Assembly: GCA_021823325.1 (NCBI GenBank)
Contig: JAKAOG010000002.1
Span: forward strand, 136,651-200,650
DNA: 64,000 nucleotides
Direction: 5' to 3'
From: an archaeon
GTDB lineage: Archaea > Thermoproteota > Nitrososphaeria > Nitrososphaerales > Gagatemarchaeaceae
Shown here in pieces: positions 37,698 to 47,993 of this stretch; the stretch's first letter is position 1; the number at the start of each line of letters is the position of its first letter. The notes beneath the pieces were generated by a model, which saw only the letters and a program-made list of their open reading frames with translations, was not told where the DNA came from and ran no database searches. A program made the translations under genes and the position numbers.

Positions 37698-38171
37698 TCA
37701 GGACGCCGTTACTACCGGTCCTTGGGCTTCACCATCAGGGAGTAGAGCGTCCTTTCGGAAGAAGAGCAGGTAGCTTATCACAATGAAGTCTGCGATTATC
37801 GCTATGTGCATCATGGTGCAGTAGATGCATATCGCCCGGACGACGAAGACCTCGACAAAGACCAGGTAAGGGACAAGGATCACGCCGATGAAACGCCAAC
37901 CGAAGAGTATCTCGAAAGTGGCTTCCGATGTGCGCTCCGACCCGAAGGCGACGACATATACCAAGCAGAGATTCACGATGAAGTACCCCATGGCCAGCAG
38001 TTCGAGCGGGACTCCAAAGATAGTGCTGTAGGCGCTGCTCAGCACTGCCCCGCAGTCTAGGTGGAGCCCATAGAAGGTCCCGGTCGGACAGAGCGGGAGC
38101 TGTTGGTTCAGCGTGTAAAAGATGACGAGGACGGTTCCAGACGCCCACAGCCCGAACGCCGACATCGCCAC
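37698..38171 (-). CDS. Vitamin K epoxide reductase (VKOR) family protein
   Basis: C...LDCGAVLSSAYSTIFGVPLELLAMGYF and CIYCTMMH motif, four TM helices. Confidence 0.88.
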   Translation of the reverse strand: MAMSAFGLWASGTVLVIFYTLNQQLPLCPTGTFYGLHLDCGAVLSSAYSTIFGVPLELLAMGYFIVNLCLVYVVAFGSERTSEATFEILFGWRFIGVILVPYLVFVEVFVVRAICIYCTMMHIAIIADFIVISYLLFFRKDALLPDGEAQGPVVTAS

Positions 38172-38470
38172 GAGGACGAGCAGTTTGAGCCTGGAGATCC
38201 TCAGGGCCGCCCCGCCTCCATGAAGCAGATCGTGCGAAGCCCTGGTCCGCCAGACGGCCTCGAACCCGGTCCCTGAGATCTTTCAGAGAGAATGGGGCAG
38301 ACCAGGCTTGAGCGCCCCGTCGACGATGGCACGGAGATGCGCATCAAGTCACCGCTTCGCCTTCTCGGCGCACAATTTGAGCCGGACAGTCCGACACTGA
38401 CCGGGGAGTTAAGAGACTTCCCGAATATGATAGGCAACGCTTTTAGTCGAACCAGACGGCAAGGACCCGG

Positions 38471-40024
38471 TTGCTTTCTGAAGGTTTTGAAGCCAGGGAA
38501 TATCAGAAGAAGATAGCTGACGTCGCCGCTTCCTCCAACACGCTGGTGGTCCTCCCGACGGGGCTGGGCAAGACGATCATCGCGATCATGGTCACCGCTG
38601 AGATGCTCAAGAGGAGCCCTGATTCCAAGGTGATGGTCCTCGCGCCGACCAGGCCACTGGTGCTCCAGCACCTGAGGTCGTTCGCCGCCGGGCTCAAGCT
38701 GCCTGAAGATTCGATGACCGCCCTAACGGGGACCATCGAGCCCGGAGAAAGGGAGCTCCTCTGGATGAAAGCACGGGTCATCTTCGCTACCCCCCAGACG
38801 GTGTACAACGACGTCAGGCACGGAAGGGTCTCGCTCGGGAAGGTCGCGCTGGCAGTCTTCGACGAAGCCCACAGGAGCGTCAGGGACTACACGTACACGA
38901 AGCTCGCCACGGCTTACAGAGAGTCCGCTGAGCGTCCCCTGATAATGGGGCTCACGGCTTCGCCGGGGGCGTCCAAGGAGAAGATCAACGAGATCAAGAG
39001 GAATCTGTTCATCGAAGTCGTGGAGGCGAGGAACGAGGAAAGCGACGACGTCAAGCCATATGTCGAAAGGACGAACGTAGAAGCGATCAGGGTCAGGGTC
39101 CCGGACGAATACTACGAGACGAACCTCCGCCTGCGAGAGCTCTACAACGACAAGGTGAAGAGGCTCCTCAACGGCGGATTCCTCAGGAGCAACAGGGTCT
39201 CGAAGAAAGCGCTCCTGGAGGCGAGGACCGCGATATCGGCGAGGCTGAAGTCCGCTCAGGCGAGCGGGGGGCAGAAAGGATACATCTTCGGCGCGATAAT
39301 CAACCAGGCACAGGCCGTGGCGATACTTCACGCGCTGGAGATGATAGAGACGCAGGGCTCGTCCCCCCTCCTCAGCTATCTGGAGAAGATGAGGGAAAGG
39401 AAAGACAAGGGGAAGGCGATATCGTCTCTCATCAAGGACCCGAAGTGGCTCAAGATCGAAGAGGAGGCCGCAAAGATCGCAAGCGTCCCCCACCCCAAGA
39501 TCGCGGTGATGGAGGACGTGGTGAGGACCCAGCTTTCGAAGAAGGCCGACGCGAGGGTGATCGTGTTCACTCAGTACAGGGACACCATCGAGGACATCGT
39601 GAAGGCGCTCGAAAAGGCGGGGTTCTCGTCCCGGAGGTTCGTCGGCCAGGCGGACAGGGAGGGGAGCAAAGGGATGGACCAGCAGGCCCAGACGAAGACG
39701 CTCGAGGAGTTCAGGGAGGGCGAGTTCAACATCCTGGTCAGCAGCAGCATCGGGGAGGAGGGGCTCCACGTGCCAGACGTGGACCTGGTCGTGTTCTATG
39801 AGGCTGTGCCGTCGGAGATCCGGTTCATCCAGCGGAGAGGTAGGACGGGAAGGACCACCGAAGGGAGGGTCGTGATACTGATAGCCGAGGGGACGGTGGA
39901 CGAGTCGTATTACTACAGCTCCCTGATGAAAGAGAACAGGATGAGAGAGCTGGTGAAACAGACGAACCAGAAACCGGGGAAGCGGCGGACGAAAGAGCCT
40001 ACGCTGTTGGACTACCTTTCCTAA
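38471..40024 (+). CDS. hef: Hef/FANCM-family SF2 helicase (helicase part only, no nuclease domain)
   Basis: LVVLPTGLGKTIIAIMV, VFDEAHRSVRDYTY, LTASPGASKEKI, VIVFTQYRDTIEDIV, RFVGQADREGSKGMDQQAQTKTLEEFREGEFNILVSSSIGEEGLHVPDVDLVVFYEAVPSEIRFIQRRGRTGR. TTG start about 27 bp after cttttag. Confidence 0.93.
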   Translation: MLSEGFEAREYQKKIADVAASSNTLVVLPTGLGKTIIAIMVTAEMLKRSPDSKVMVLAPTRPLVLQHLRSFAAGLKLPEDSMTALTGTIEPGERELLWMKARVIFATPQTVYNDVRHGRVSLGKVALAVFDEAHRSVRDYTYTKLATAYRESAERPLIMGLTASPGASKEKINEIKRNLFIEVVEARNEESDDVKPYVERTNVEAIRVRVPDEYYETNLRLRELYNDKVKRLLNGGFLRSNRVSKKALLEARTAISARLKSAQASGGQKGYIFGAIINQAQAVAILHALEMIETQGSSPLLSYLEKMRERKDKGKAISSLIKDPKWLKIEEEAAKIASVPHPKIAVMEDVVRTQLSKKADARVIVFTQYRDTIEDIVKALEKAGFSSRRFVGQADREGSKGMDQQAQTKTLEEFREGEFNILVSSSIGEEGLHVPDVDLVVFYEAVPSEIRFIQRRGRTGRTTEGRVVILIAEGTVDESYYYSSLMKENRMRELVKQTNQKPGKRRTKEPTLLDYLS

Positions 40025-41436
40025 GCCGGGCTGCCGACGACCGAGACCTTGATCAGGTTGGTCGTCCCCTTCATCCCTGGAGTGCCAGAGGTCACCACTA
40101 TCCTGTCCCCTTTCTTTGCCAGCCCTGTCCGCTCGGCGGCCTCGTCTGCGCGCTCGAAGAGCAGGTCCATGGTCTTCGCCGGTCTCGAGACCAGAGGGAT
40201 GACGCCCATGCACAGCTTCAGCTGCCTCGCCACTCTGCCGCCCGTGCACAGGGCGACGATGGGCTGGCTCGGCCTGTACATGGAGACCCTTCGCGCCGTG
40301 GTGCCCGTCTGCGTCGGTGCGACGATGGCTTTGGCCTGAACGTAGTCCGCGAGCCTTACGGCTGCCCTGGCGATCGCCGACCCGGTCTCCCTTGGTCCTT
40401 TCTCTGCAGGCATCCTCCCGGGACCGCCGAGAGATTTCTCTGTGGAGCGGGCTATCCTGTCGAGCATGAGGACAGACTCTACCGGGTATCTGCCCACCGT
40501 GGTTTCGTCTGAAAGCATGACGGCGTCGGTCCCGTCCAATATCGCCGTCGAGACGTCGGTCACCTCAGCCCTGCTTGGCACGGGGAAGTTCACCATGCTG
40601 ACAAGCATCTGCGTCGCCACTATGACCGGCTTCCCGGCTCCGTTGCACTTGGCGATGATATCCTTCTGTATCGCCGGGACGGTCTCGATCGGGACTTCGA
40701 TCCCGAGGTCCCCCCTCGCCACCATGACCCCGTCGGCCTCGTCAAGGATCGCCTCGATGTTCCTCACGGCCTCCTTTTTCTCGATCTTGGCGATGACGAG
40801 AGGTCCGTCGGATGGAATCAGCCTCCGCAGCGCCTTCAGGTCAGAAACGGTCCTCACGAAGGAAGCCGCGACGAAATCTACCCCGTGAGCCAGGCCGAAC
40901 TTCAGATGACCCGCGTCGGCCTTCGTGGGGTATTCGATCTTCATCCTTACACCGGGGGCATTGACACCCTTGCCGGAGCTGAGGGTCCCCCCCACCACCA
41001 CGGTGCAGCGGACGCCCTCCGAGGAGTTCTCGTCTACTCTTAGCCTGATGACCCCGTCGGCAAGGTGGAGCAGGTCTCCCTTCCTTACAGATCTGAGCAG
41101 CTCAGGATAGTTGACCGAGATGAGCGACGAGTTTCCTTCGATGTCCTCCGGGACAAGCCTGAGCGTGCCTCCCCTCGCGAGGTCGACGGAGCCGCCGGCT
41201 ATCTTCCCCACTCGGATCTTAGGGCCAGGGAGGTCCTGCAGGATCGCGACCGTCCTGGAAGCGCGCCTTGCTTCCGCCCTGATGTTCATGATCTCCTCGA
41301 GGTGGCTCGCCCTGTCCCCGTGGGAGAAGTTGATCCTGAAGACGTCCACGTGCGCCATGAGCTTCCTGAGGGTACCGGCGTCGCGGCTTGCCGGGCCCAC
41401 CGTGGCCACTATCCTTGTCCTCCTCACGACGGGCAT
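40021..41436 (-). CDS. pyk: Pyruvate kinase
   Basis: RTRIVATVGPASRD, FRINFSHGD, MVARGDLGIEVPIETVPAIQKDIIAKCN, GKPVIVATQML, AILDGTDAVMLSDETTVGRYPVESV. Confidence 0.96.
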   Translation of the reverse strand: MPVVRRTRIVATVGPASRDAGTLRKLMAHVDVFRINFSHGDRASHLEEIMNIRAEARRASRTVAILQDLPGPKIRVGKIAGGSVDLARGGTLRLVPEDIEGNSSLISVNYPELLRSVRKGDLLHLADGVIRLRVDENSSEGVRCTVVVGGTLSSGKGVNAPGVRMKIEYPTKADAGHLKFGLAHGVDFVAASFVRTVSDLKALRRLIPSDGPLVIAKIEKKEAVRNIEAILDEADGVMVARGDLGIEVPIETVPAIQKDIIAKCNGAGKPVIVATQMLVSMVNFPVPSRAEVTDVSTAILDGTDAVMLSDETTVGRYPVESVLMLDRIARSTEKSLGGPGRMPAEKGPRETGSAIARAAVRLADYVQAKAIVAPTQTGTTARRVSMYRPSQPIVALCTGGRVARQLKLCMGVIPLVSRPAKTMDLLFERADEAAERTGLAKKGDRIVVTSGTPGMKGTTNLIKVSVVGSPA

Positions 41437-41501
41437 CCCTGGCCATCGAGCGGAATAAACCTAGACCCCAGATTCCGCCGTCGGAGCCGAATAGCGAGAC
41501 C

Positions 41502-43211
41502 TCACTTTCCCGACTGGGGATCTTCCTTCTTTCCCGCTTCCGGCGGGACGACCGTCTCCCCGTGGATGTAGACGCGCCCCCTCAGCAGGGACGCGAGGGC
41601 GGCGGCGACGGACAGCGCGGCTCCTATGTAGAATGACAGGTCGAGGGCAGATACGAAGGCTGGTGCTATCGCGTTCGGGAAGAAGGTCTGGCCCGTGAGG
41701 TAAGCGTAGGTGGCTTTCGGTATCTGGGCCACCACCGGCGCCAGCTGGGGGACGGCAAGGATAGTCTGCATCGGGTTGTATCCGAGGAACGCAGAGAAGA
41801 GAGCGCTGGTCGGCGATATTGAGGAGAAAGCCGCGCTCAGCTGAGGCACTCCCGCGCTGACCATCGCGCTTGAAAGAGCGCCGGGGAGGCCGTTCGACAG
41901 CCCAGAGATAATGATAGTGAAGAATATCGCGAGGCTGATGGTCTGGCCGGTGTTCTGCAAGGTCGCCCTCATCCCGGACGCCGCACCCCGGTTCTCCGCG
42001 GGGACCGCGTTCATGATGGAAGCGATGTTGGGGGCGGCGAAGAGTCCCCCTGACATCCCCATGACGAGTATGATCACCGCGAACTCAGGATAGCTGAAGT
42101 CGTAGGGGAGGAGCGAAAGAGCCAGGAAGGTCATGGCCGTCATGACCATCGCCAGCGTGGCGAACAGCCGCGCGCCATACTTGTCAGAGAGATACCCGCT
42201 GACGGGCCCCATTATCGCGAACCCCACTATCATCGGCATCATGTAGATCCCGGCCCAGAAGGGGGTGTCCTGGTAGTTCACGCCGTGAAGGGGGAGCCAT
42301 ATGCCCTGCAGGAGTATGATGAGCATGATCTGCACCCCGCCTCTGCCGACTGAGGCCAGAACGCCGGCCAGATTCGCCGCGCTGAACATGCGGTTCCTGA
42401 AGAGCCCCATGTGGAACATAGGGTCGGCCACTCTGGCTTCGATGAAGGGAAACGCGGCGAGGAGCGCCAGCCCTCCCCCGAGGGACGCCACGACCCAGGG
42501 GTCGCTCCACCCCATGGACGAAGAACCGTATGGCTCGAGGGCATAGGTGACCCCGAGTATGACCAAGGTCAGTCCGGCCGCGAAGGTGACGTTCCCCCAT
42601 ACGTCGAGGGATTGGTTCTTCCTGGACGCGCCGATGTCACGGAGCTTCCAGTATGACCACACTGTCCCGAGCGCTCCCACAGGGACGCTGACGAGGAAGA
42701 TGTACCTCCAGTCGAAGATCGCCAGGACGCCCCCGAGCACTAGGCCCACCAAAGAGCCGGCGATGGCGGCGGTCATGTTTATCCCGAGAGCCTTGCCTCT
42801 CTCCCGTGGCGGGAAGGCGTCTGTGAGGATGGCGGCGCTGTTCGAGAAAAGGAACGCGCCCCCGACTCCTTGGACTATCCTGAAGACGATGAGCTCGGTC
42901 GCCCCGAGGTCCCCCGTGCTGGGCGTGGCAGCGCACAGAAGGGAACCTATCGTGAAAATGGCGAACCCCAGGTTGAACAGCCTCACGCGTCCGTACATGT
43001 CGGATATCCTCCCGAACGACACCAGCAGAGTTGAAGTGACCAGGCTGTACCCGAAGAGGATCCAGAGCAGATACTCGAACGAGGTCAGAGGGTTGATCGC
43101 GATGCCCCTGAATATCGCAGGCAGCGAGATGAGGACGATGGTCCCGTCGATCGCCGCCATCAGGGTGCCTATGGTCGTGTTTGACAGCGCCACCCACTTG
43201 TATTCTACCAA
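41502..43211 (-). CDS. MFS transporter (DHA2-like)
   Basis: TTG at 43211; [35 protein letters not shown]...[27 protein letters not shown]. The longer ORF start would overlap padR. Confidence 0.9.
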   Translation of the reverse strand: MVEYKWVALSNTTIGTLMAAIDGTIVLISLPAIFRGIAINPLTSFEYLLWILFGYSLVTSTLLVSFGRISDMYGRVRLFNLGFAIFTIGSLLCAATPSTGDLGATELIVFRIVQGVGGAFLFSNSAAILTDAFPPRERGKALGINMTAAIAGSLVGLVLGGVLAIFDWRYIFLVSVPVGALGTVWSYWKLRDIGASRKNQSLDVWGNVTFAAGLTLVILGVTYALEPYGSSSMGWSDPWVVASLGGGLALLAAFPFIEARVADPMFHMGLFRNRMFSAANLAGVLASVGRGGVQIMLIILLQGIWLPLHGVNYQDTPFWAGIYMMPMIVGFAIMGPVSGYLSDKYGARLFATLAMVMTAMTFLALSLLPYDFSYPEFAVIILVMGMSGGLFAAPNIASIMNAVPAENRGAASGMRATLQNTGQTISLAIFFTIIISGLSNGLPGALSSAMVSAGVPQLSAAFSSISPTSALFSAFLGYNPMQTILAVPQLAPVVAQIPKATYAYLTGQTFFPNAIAPAFVSALDLSFYIGAALSVAAALASLLRGRVYIHGETVVPPEAGKKEDPQSGK

Positions 43212-43225
43212 AGCTGCTTCGCCTG

Positions 43226-43789
43226 CTAGTACCGATTGCGGGCGGCCGGACGGGGAGCCGCCTGAACTGCGCCCTCCAGCTGCGAGTCGATCCACTGTAT
43301 CTGCGACTCCATGAAAAGACGCAGGTCCCTGAGATGGGCGCTCCTCTCGGAAAGCGGGAGCTGCGCTACCGACTTGCGGAAGAGCTCGAACCCGTCCTTG
43401 TATCTGCTCACCATAGATGGGACGATGACCGAGGGAGGGAGGATGTCTGAGAACAGGCGGCCGAGGACGCGCTCCTTCCGTCCGGCGCCTGCCAGCCTGT
43501 CGCGCATCTCCCCGAGCTCCTTTCTCCCTTTGACCGTGATGGCGTACGCCTTGGACCCGGAGCCTTTCTTGTCCGGCTTAGCGAGCCCGTCGGTGACGAG
43601 GCCCCTGAGAAGAGGATACATCGTCCCCGCTCCCGGCTTCCATGCGCCCTCCGTTGTCTCGTCGATCCTCTGCATTATCGAGTAGCCGGTCTCCGGCCCC
43701 CGCGACAGCAGAGTCAGTATGTATAGCCTGAGGAAGCCCCTCGGAACCGCCTGAGGATGGAGCCATCTCCTGGGAAGGATTCGGGCCAT
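43226..43789 (-). CDS. PadR-family transcriptional regulator
   Basis: [73 protein letters not shown]. Confidence 0.92.
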   Translation of the reverse strand: MARILPRRWLHPQAVPRGFLRLYILTLLSRGPETGYSIMQRIDETTEGAWKPGAGTMYPLLRGLVTDGLAKPDKKGSGSKAYAITVKGRKELGEMRDRLAGAGRKERVLGRLFSDILPPSVIVPSMVSRYKDGFELFRKSVAQLPLSERSAHLRDLRLFMESQIQWIDSQLEGAVQAAPRPAARNRY

Positions 43790-43836
43790 CGAGTCAGACG
43801 AGCCGGCGAGGGTGGCGATATAAACATAGTATCAGA

Positions 43837-43850
43837 TATCGCATTCGATA
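43837..43850. promoter_or_regulatory. Inverted repeat TATCG-CATT-CGATA in divergent PadR/ABC intergenic region (candidate operator)
   Basis: Perfect 5-bp arms read directly; lies between padR and the divergent ABC ATPase gene. Confidence 0.45.
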
Positions 43851-43893
43851 ATCCTTAAATGGGCACCCCCCGGCTGCCGGCTTAGAACGCGCT

Positions 43894-44823
43894 TTGCCGT
43901 CACTAGAGGCTGTTCAACTCACGAAAGATTATGGAAGCTTCACGGCTGTGGCTGGGCTTAACCTGAGCGTCCACGGGACGAAGTGCGTCGGGTTCCTCGG
44001 GCCGAACGGCGCCGGGAAGACCACGACGATGAAGATGTTCACGGGCCTGATCAAGGCGTCCAGCGGCACGGCGCTGATCAACGGGGTAGACGTGCAGAAG
44101 GACAAGAAGGGGGCGCTCGCCTCCTGCTCCGCTCTCATTGAGACGCCGGAGATCTACGGGTCGCTCACCCCGAAGGAGGCGCTTTTGATGCTCTGCGAGA
44201 TAAGGGGGGTCCCGAAGGTGGAGAGGAACAAGAGGATAGACGAGGCGCTTGGACAGGTGAAGATGACCGAATGGGGGAACAAGAAGGTCGGAAGCTTCTC
44301 GAAAGGGATGAAACAGAGGGTGAACGTCGCATCAACTTTACTGAGCGACCCGCAGGTCATCATCCTCGACGAACCTTCGACCGGCCTGGACCCGAGGGGG
44401 ATGAGCGAGGTGAGGAGCATCGTGAAGTCGCTCAAAGACAGGCTTGTCTTCATGAGCTCGCACCTTCTGGCAGAGGTGACCGAAGTCTGCCAGGAAGTAG
44501 CCCTGATAGACCATGGGAAGCTGCTCGTCTACGACACGATAGAGAACGTGACGTCGAAGTTCTCTGGTGGAGGGGGCGACGTGCAAATCGGTTTCTTGAC
44601 TGCCGTCGACGACAAGACAAGAGACATGGTCGCGCAGATCTCAGGGGTCCTCTCTGCGTCAAAGACCAACGACAGGCACCTAGCGGTGAGGTTCGACCCC
44701 AAGAGCCTGGCCCAGGACAAGCTCTTCGAGAAGGTCGCTGCGCTGAGGGTGGGAGCGGTCACCCTCGAACAGACCTCGGGGCTAGAGGACGCGTATCTGT
44801 CCCTCATCAAGGAGACGCTCTAG
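43894..44823 (+). CDS. ABC transporter ATP-binding protein
   Basis: GPNGAGKTTTMKMF, FSKGMKQRVNVASTLL, VIILDEPSTGLDP; TTG start. Confidence 0.93.
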   Translation: MPSLEAVQLTKDYGSFTAVAGLNLSVHGTKCVGFLGPNGAGKTTTMKMFTGLIKASSGTALINGVDVQKDKKGALASCSALIETPEIYGSLTPKEALLMLCEIRGVPKVERNKRIDEALGQVKMTEWGNKKVGSFSKGMKQRVNVASTLLSDPQVIILDEPSTGLDPRGMSEVRSIVKSLKDRLVFMSSHLLAEVTEVCQEVALIDHGKLLVYDTIENVTSKFSGGGGDVQIGFLTAVDDKTRDMVAQISGVLSASKTNDRHLAVRFDPKSLAQDKLFEKVAALRVGAVTLEQTSGLEDAYLSLIKETL

Positions 44824-44824
44824 A

Positions 44825-45724
44825 ATGACTGACGCATCTCAACCGAAGGCGAAGGTAGGGTCGCTGAGCCAGGTCCTGACGGTGACCAAGTACAACTTTC
44901 TCAACTATTTCAGGGCCAGGAGGTTCTATGTCATGCTCGGCATCATCCTCCTCATCACTCTCCTGATCACAGCCCTTGTAGGGTACTATCGGCCGATCAG
45001 CTTTCTGGGAGTGCCGGGCGAGCCTGAGTCGACCGCGGTGTTAGGGTTCTACGGGGCGGGGTGGGGAGGATTCGTCAGCCTCGTGGTGATTCTCTCTGCC
45101 GCGTTCTTTGGGGGGGACGCGATATCAGGGGAGTTCCAGAACAAGACCGGCTACTATCTCGTGCCCAACCCCATCAGGAGGTCCGCCATCTATGTAGGGA
45201 AGTGGATCGCGGCCCTCATCGCGTCAACTTTGACGCTGGCCATCTTCGCCGCCATACTGCTTGCCAACGGGCTTTACTACTTCCCAGGCAACGTCCCTTG
45301 GGAGTTCGCGCAGTCGCTCGCGTTCGCATGGGTATACCTCGTAGCCGCGCTGTCGCTCACCTTCGCCTTCAGCTCGCTCTTCAAGAGCAGCTCGATTTCG
45401 ATCCTGATGAGCGTCATACTCCTCCTGTTCGTTTTCAGCGTCATCGACACCGTATCTGCTTCGATCGTGGGGATCGAGCCGTGGTTCACGATCACATACG
45501 GCGCCGGCATAGTCACCAGCATCCTGACGGTCCCATACCCGCAGCACGTGGTGACCCAGTCACTCGGGTCGGCCTTCGGCGGGACCAACAGGACGAACGC
45601 CCGCTTCCAGCTGACATCCTACAACGCGACCGTGCCTGAAGGGCTGGAGATCCTCATCGTCTACTTCATCGTCATGGGACTGCTGGGCCTCTGGCTCTTC
45701 GAGCGCAAAGAGTTCACTTCGTAG
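44825..45724 (+). CDS. ABC-2 type transporter permease
   Basis: Multi-TM; AAFFGGDAISGEFQNKTGYYLVPNPIRRSAIYVGKWIAAL; immediately downstream of the ATPase. Confidence 0.88.
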   Translation: MTDASQPKAKVGSLSQVLTVTKYNFLNYFRARRFYVMLGIILLITLLITALVGYYRPISFLGVPGEPESTAVLGFYGAGWGGFVSLVVILSAAFFGGDAISGEFQNKTGYYLVPNPIRRSAIYVGKWIAALIASTLTLAIFAAILLANGLYYFPGNVPWEFAQSLAFAWVYLVAALSLTFAFSSLFKSSSISILMSVILLLFVFSVIDTVSASIVGIEPWFTITYGAGIVTSILTVPYPQHVVTQSLGSAFGGTNRTNARFQLTSYNATVPEGLEILIVYFIVMGLLGLWLFERKEFTS

Positions 45725-45725
45725 C

Positions 45726-46670
45726 TCAGCCGCTCGTCAAGACGAAGTCGTGCACCTTCCCGTCTTGCAGATTGGCCAGCGCGCCCCTCAGGATCCCGTC
45801 AGAGTATTCGCTCCCAGGGTTGAGGCACAGGGTGCGGCCGATCTTCACGAACCCCTTGGACTCGTGGATGTGCCCGTGCAGCCCCAGGAGTGGCGAGTGG
45901 GCCTCGATGCTCTTCCGCACCGCGGAGCTCCCCGCGTGGATGAACTTGATCCCCAGGCCCTCCTTGACGTAGTTGAAGTCGTGGCTGACCGCGGGGGCCT
46001 TGTCGAGCTCGGTGCCTATGGGGGGGACGTGAAGGTTGTAGACTGCGTTTTCCGGCCGCCTGACGAGCGCAGCCAGCTTCTCGATCATCTCGCCGAGCCT
46101 TTCCTCGCTCACTTCCCTCGGGCTGTGCCAGGGGGTGGGGTTCGCGTATCCAAGCGTGATCATCTCATACCCCCCGTCCAGATCGACCGCCCGGTTCTCA
46201 GGGTTCACGAACTGGCCCGAGTCCAGGAGGGCCGAATCGATCTCCAGCTTGTCGTCGTTGCCAGGCGAAACGTAACATTTCACGGTCGTCCCCTTCAGGC
46301 GCTCCTGGGCCAGTTCGATCCAGGCGCGAAGCACAGATGCCATCGCTTCGTCGAAGACCCTGTCCCGCCTCGCCCCGTCGGCCTGGAGCTCGGCAAGCTC
46401 GCTCGGCGTCGTAAGGAACGAGTACTGCCCTGCGTCCTGGAGGAGCTTCCTCGTCTCCTCCAGCTTCTCCTTTCCTACGGTCTTCTTTTCGCTGAACATT
46501 GTCAGCTCGTATCTCCCATCCCTTGTTTCGACGATGGGGATCAACACTTTCCCGGTGATGTCGCCACCCAGTATCAGGGCGTCGGCCTTGTACACCTTCG
46601 CGGCGTTGAGGAACTTCCTGAAGCACCTGTCCGACCCGTGGACGTCGGTCGTGAAGAAGAGGCGGGTCAA
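45726..46670 (-). CDS. Metallophosphoesterase
   Basis: FFTTDVHGSDRCFRKFLNAAKVYKADALILGGDITGK, YVSPGNDDK, GLHGHIHES. Confidence 0.9.
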   Translation of the reverse strand: MTRLFFTTDVHGSDRCFRKFLNAAKVYKADALILGGDITGKVLIPIVETRDGRYELTMFSEKKTVGKEKLEETRKLLQDAGQYSFLTTPSELAELQADGARRDRVFDEAMASVLRAWIELAQERLKGTTVKCYVSPGNDDKLEIDSALLDSGQFVNPENRAVDLDGGYEMITLGYANPTPWHSPREVSEERLGEMIEKLAALVRRPENAVYNLHVPPIGTELDKAPAVSHDFNYVKEGLGIKFIHAGSSAVRKSIEAHSPLLGLHGHIHESKGFVKIGRTLCLNPGSEYSDGILRGALANLQDGKVHDFVLTSG

Positions 46671-46747
46671 TGAGAATCTTGTGGCGCGGCCCCGGCTCTG
46701 TATTTAACGTGGATTTGCATTTTCCTGCGAATCGAAGCGGTTTCAGT

Positions 46748-47971
46748 TCAGCCGAGGAAAGCGAAGGGGTCTTCACCCCTGGACGAGGCGTAGGCCGCGA
46801 CGTACATGCCTGCGCTCCAGGACTGCCCGTACTGTCCCTTCGGAGCCCCGGACCTGCCCTCCAGCCACTCGTTGAACCCGACCGTCTCTCCCTGTTTCAT
46901 GACGTTGTTCGCCCTGGCGAGAGCCTCGAGCTGCGGCGACGCGCTGCCGCTCGCCGACTGAAAGAGCGAGCAGACGTAGAAGCCTCCCGCGAACGGCCAG
47001 GCCGCTCCGTTGTGGTACTCATAGGGGCCGCTCCTGTGCTGCTCCGGGAGCGAGTCGTCGAAGGTCGAATCGTATCCAGGGTCGCCCCTCGCGTATGGAG
47101 GGTCGAGGACCCTGACTGGGAACGGGGAGGCGAGCCTCCTTTCCGTCACGGCGTCGAGGATGGACCGAGCAGTCCGCTCTGGCGCGATCCCCCAAAGGCA
47201 GCAGAGCAGGTTCGAGAGGGTGTCGAAGTGCGAGTCGACACGGGCGAACGAGACATACTGGAGGAAGAACCTCCGCGAGGTGTCGAACGCGTTCTTTCCC
47301 CTGTGGTGCTCGGCGAGCCTGGGCCAGTACTTCGATATCCGCCCGGCGCTGTCATCCCCGGGGAGGAACACGTCGGTCAGCCTTTCCTTGAGCTCTTGGT
47401 ATCCGAGGAGCCCAGCAGGCGTGTCCGGCCTCCCTGCCGAATCCAGGAGACCGGCGAGGCACTTCGTCGCAGTGAGGAAGAGGACGTTGTTGTAGAGCGT
47501 CTTTCCCGTCCTCTGTATCGCGGCGTCCATCCAGTCCGCGCCCTGAGGGGAGTCGATCAGCCATGAGTTGTTGGCGTCCTGGTAGCGGACGAACCTGTAG
47601 GCGTCCAGCGCCGCGTCGAGGGGGTCGCCGAGGAGGCTCCTGTCTCCGGTGGCGTGATACAGGCTCGCGAGGCCGATCACGTACCAGCAAGAGGAGTCGG
47701 TCGACCCTGAGAAGCCGAACTCCGCCTGGCCGGTGCCGAGGTCAAAGAAGTTGGCTATCTGCCCCAGTGGGGCTCTCGTCCGGGCGAACGTCTCCACCGT
47801 GGTCTTGGCGGTCTGGAGGAGCGCGGGGTCTTCAAGCAGGTTTGCTCCCAGGAAAGAGATGAACGCGTCCCGTGACCATACCTGGTTGTAGTATGCGTGG
47901 GACGCCTTCAGTCCCCTTTCTGTGGCGTTCCTCCTGAGCACGCCGACGGCCCGCAGGTATGTCGACTCCAC
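46748..47971 (-). CDS. Amylo-alpha-1,6-glucosidase-like (alpha/alpha-barrel glycoside hydrolase)
   Basis: YYNQVWSRDAFISFLGANLL...FFDLGTGQAEFGFSGSTDSSCWYVIGLASLYHATGD...YEYHNGAAWPFAGGFYVCSLF. Confidence 0.75.
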   Translation of the reverse strand: MESTYLRAVGVLRRNATERGLKASHAYYNQVWSRDAFISFLGANLLEDPALLQTAKTTVETFARTRAPLGQIANFFDLGTGQAEFGFSGSTDSSCWYVIGLASLYHATGDRSLLGDPLDAALDAYRFVRYQDANNSWLIDSPQGADWMDAAIQRTGKTLYNNVLFLTATKCLAGLLDSAGRPDTPAGLLGYQELKERLTDVFLPGDDSAGRISKYWPRLAEHHRGKNAFDTSRRFFLQYVSFARVDSHFDTLSNLLCCLWGIAPERTARSILDAVTERRLASPFPVRVLDPPYARGDPGYDSTFDDSLPEQHRSGPYEYHNGAAWPFAGGFYVCSLFQSASGSASPQLEALARANNVMKQGETVGFNEWLEGRSGAPKGQYGQSWSAGMYVAAYASSRGEDPFAFLG

Positions 47972-47993
47972 CAGTTCGGTCAGGGCTACCGCC

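Noticed and set aside
38723-40249. 508-aa minus-strand ORF opposite the Hef helicase
   Set aside because: Antisense shadow; no domain features, while the sense strand has all helicase motifs.
43212-43295. N-terminal extension of the MFS ORF ([13 protein letters not shown]...)
   Set aside because: Overlaps the padR 3' end and lacks TM character; TTG 43211 fits better.
46670-47566. 298-aa plus ORF opposite the glycoside hydrolase
   Set aside because: Antisense shadow; Arg-rich, no motif.
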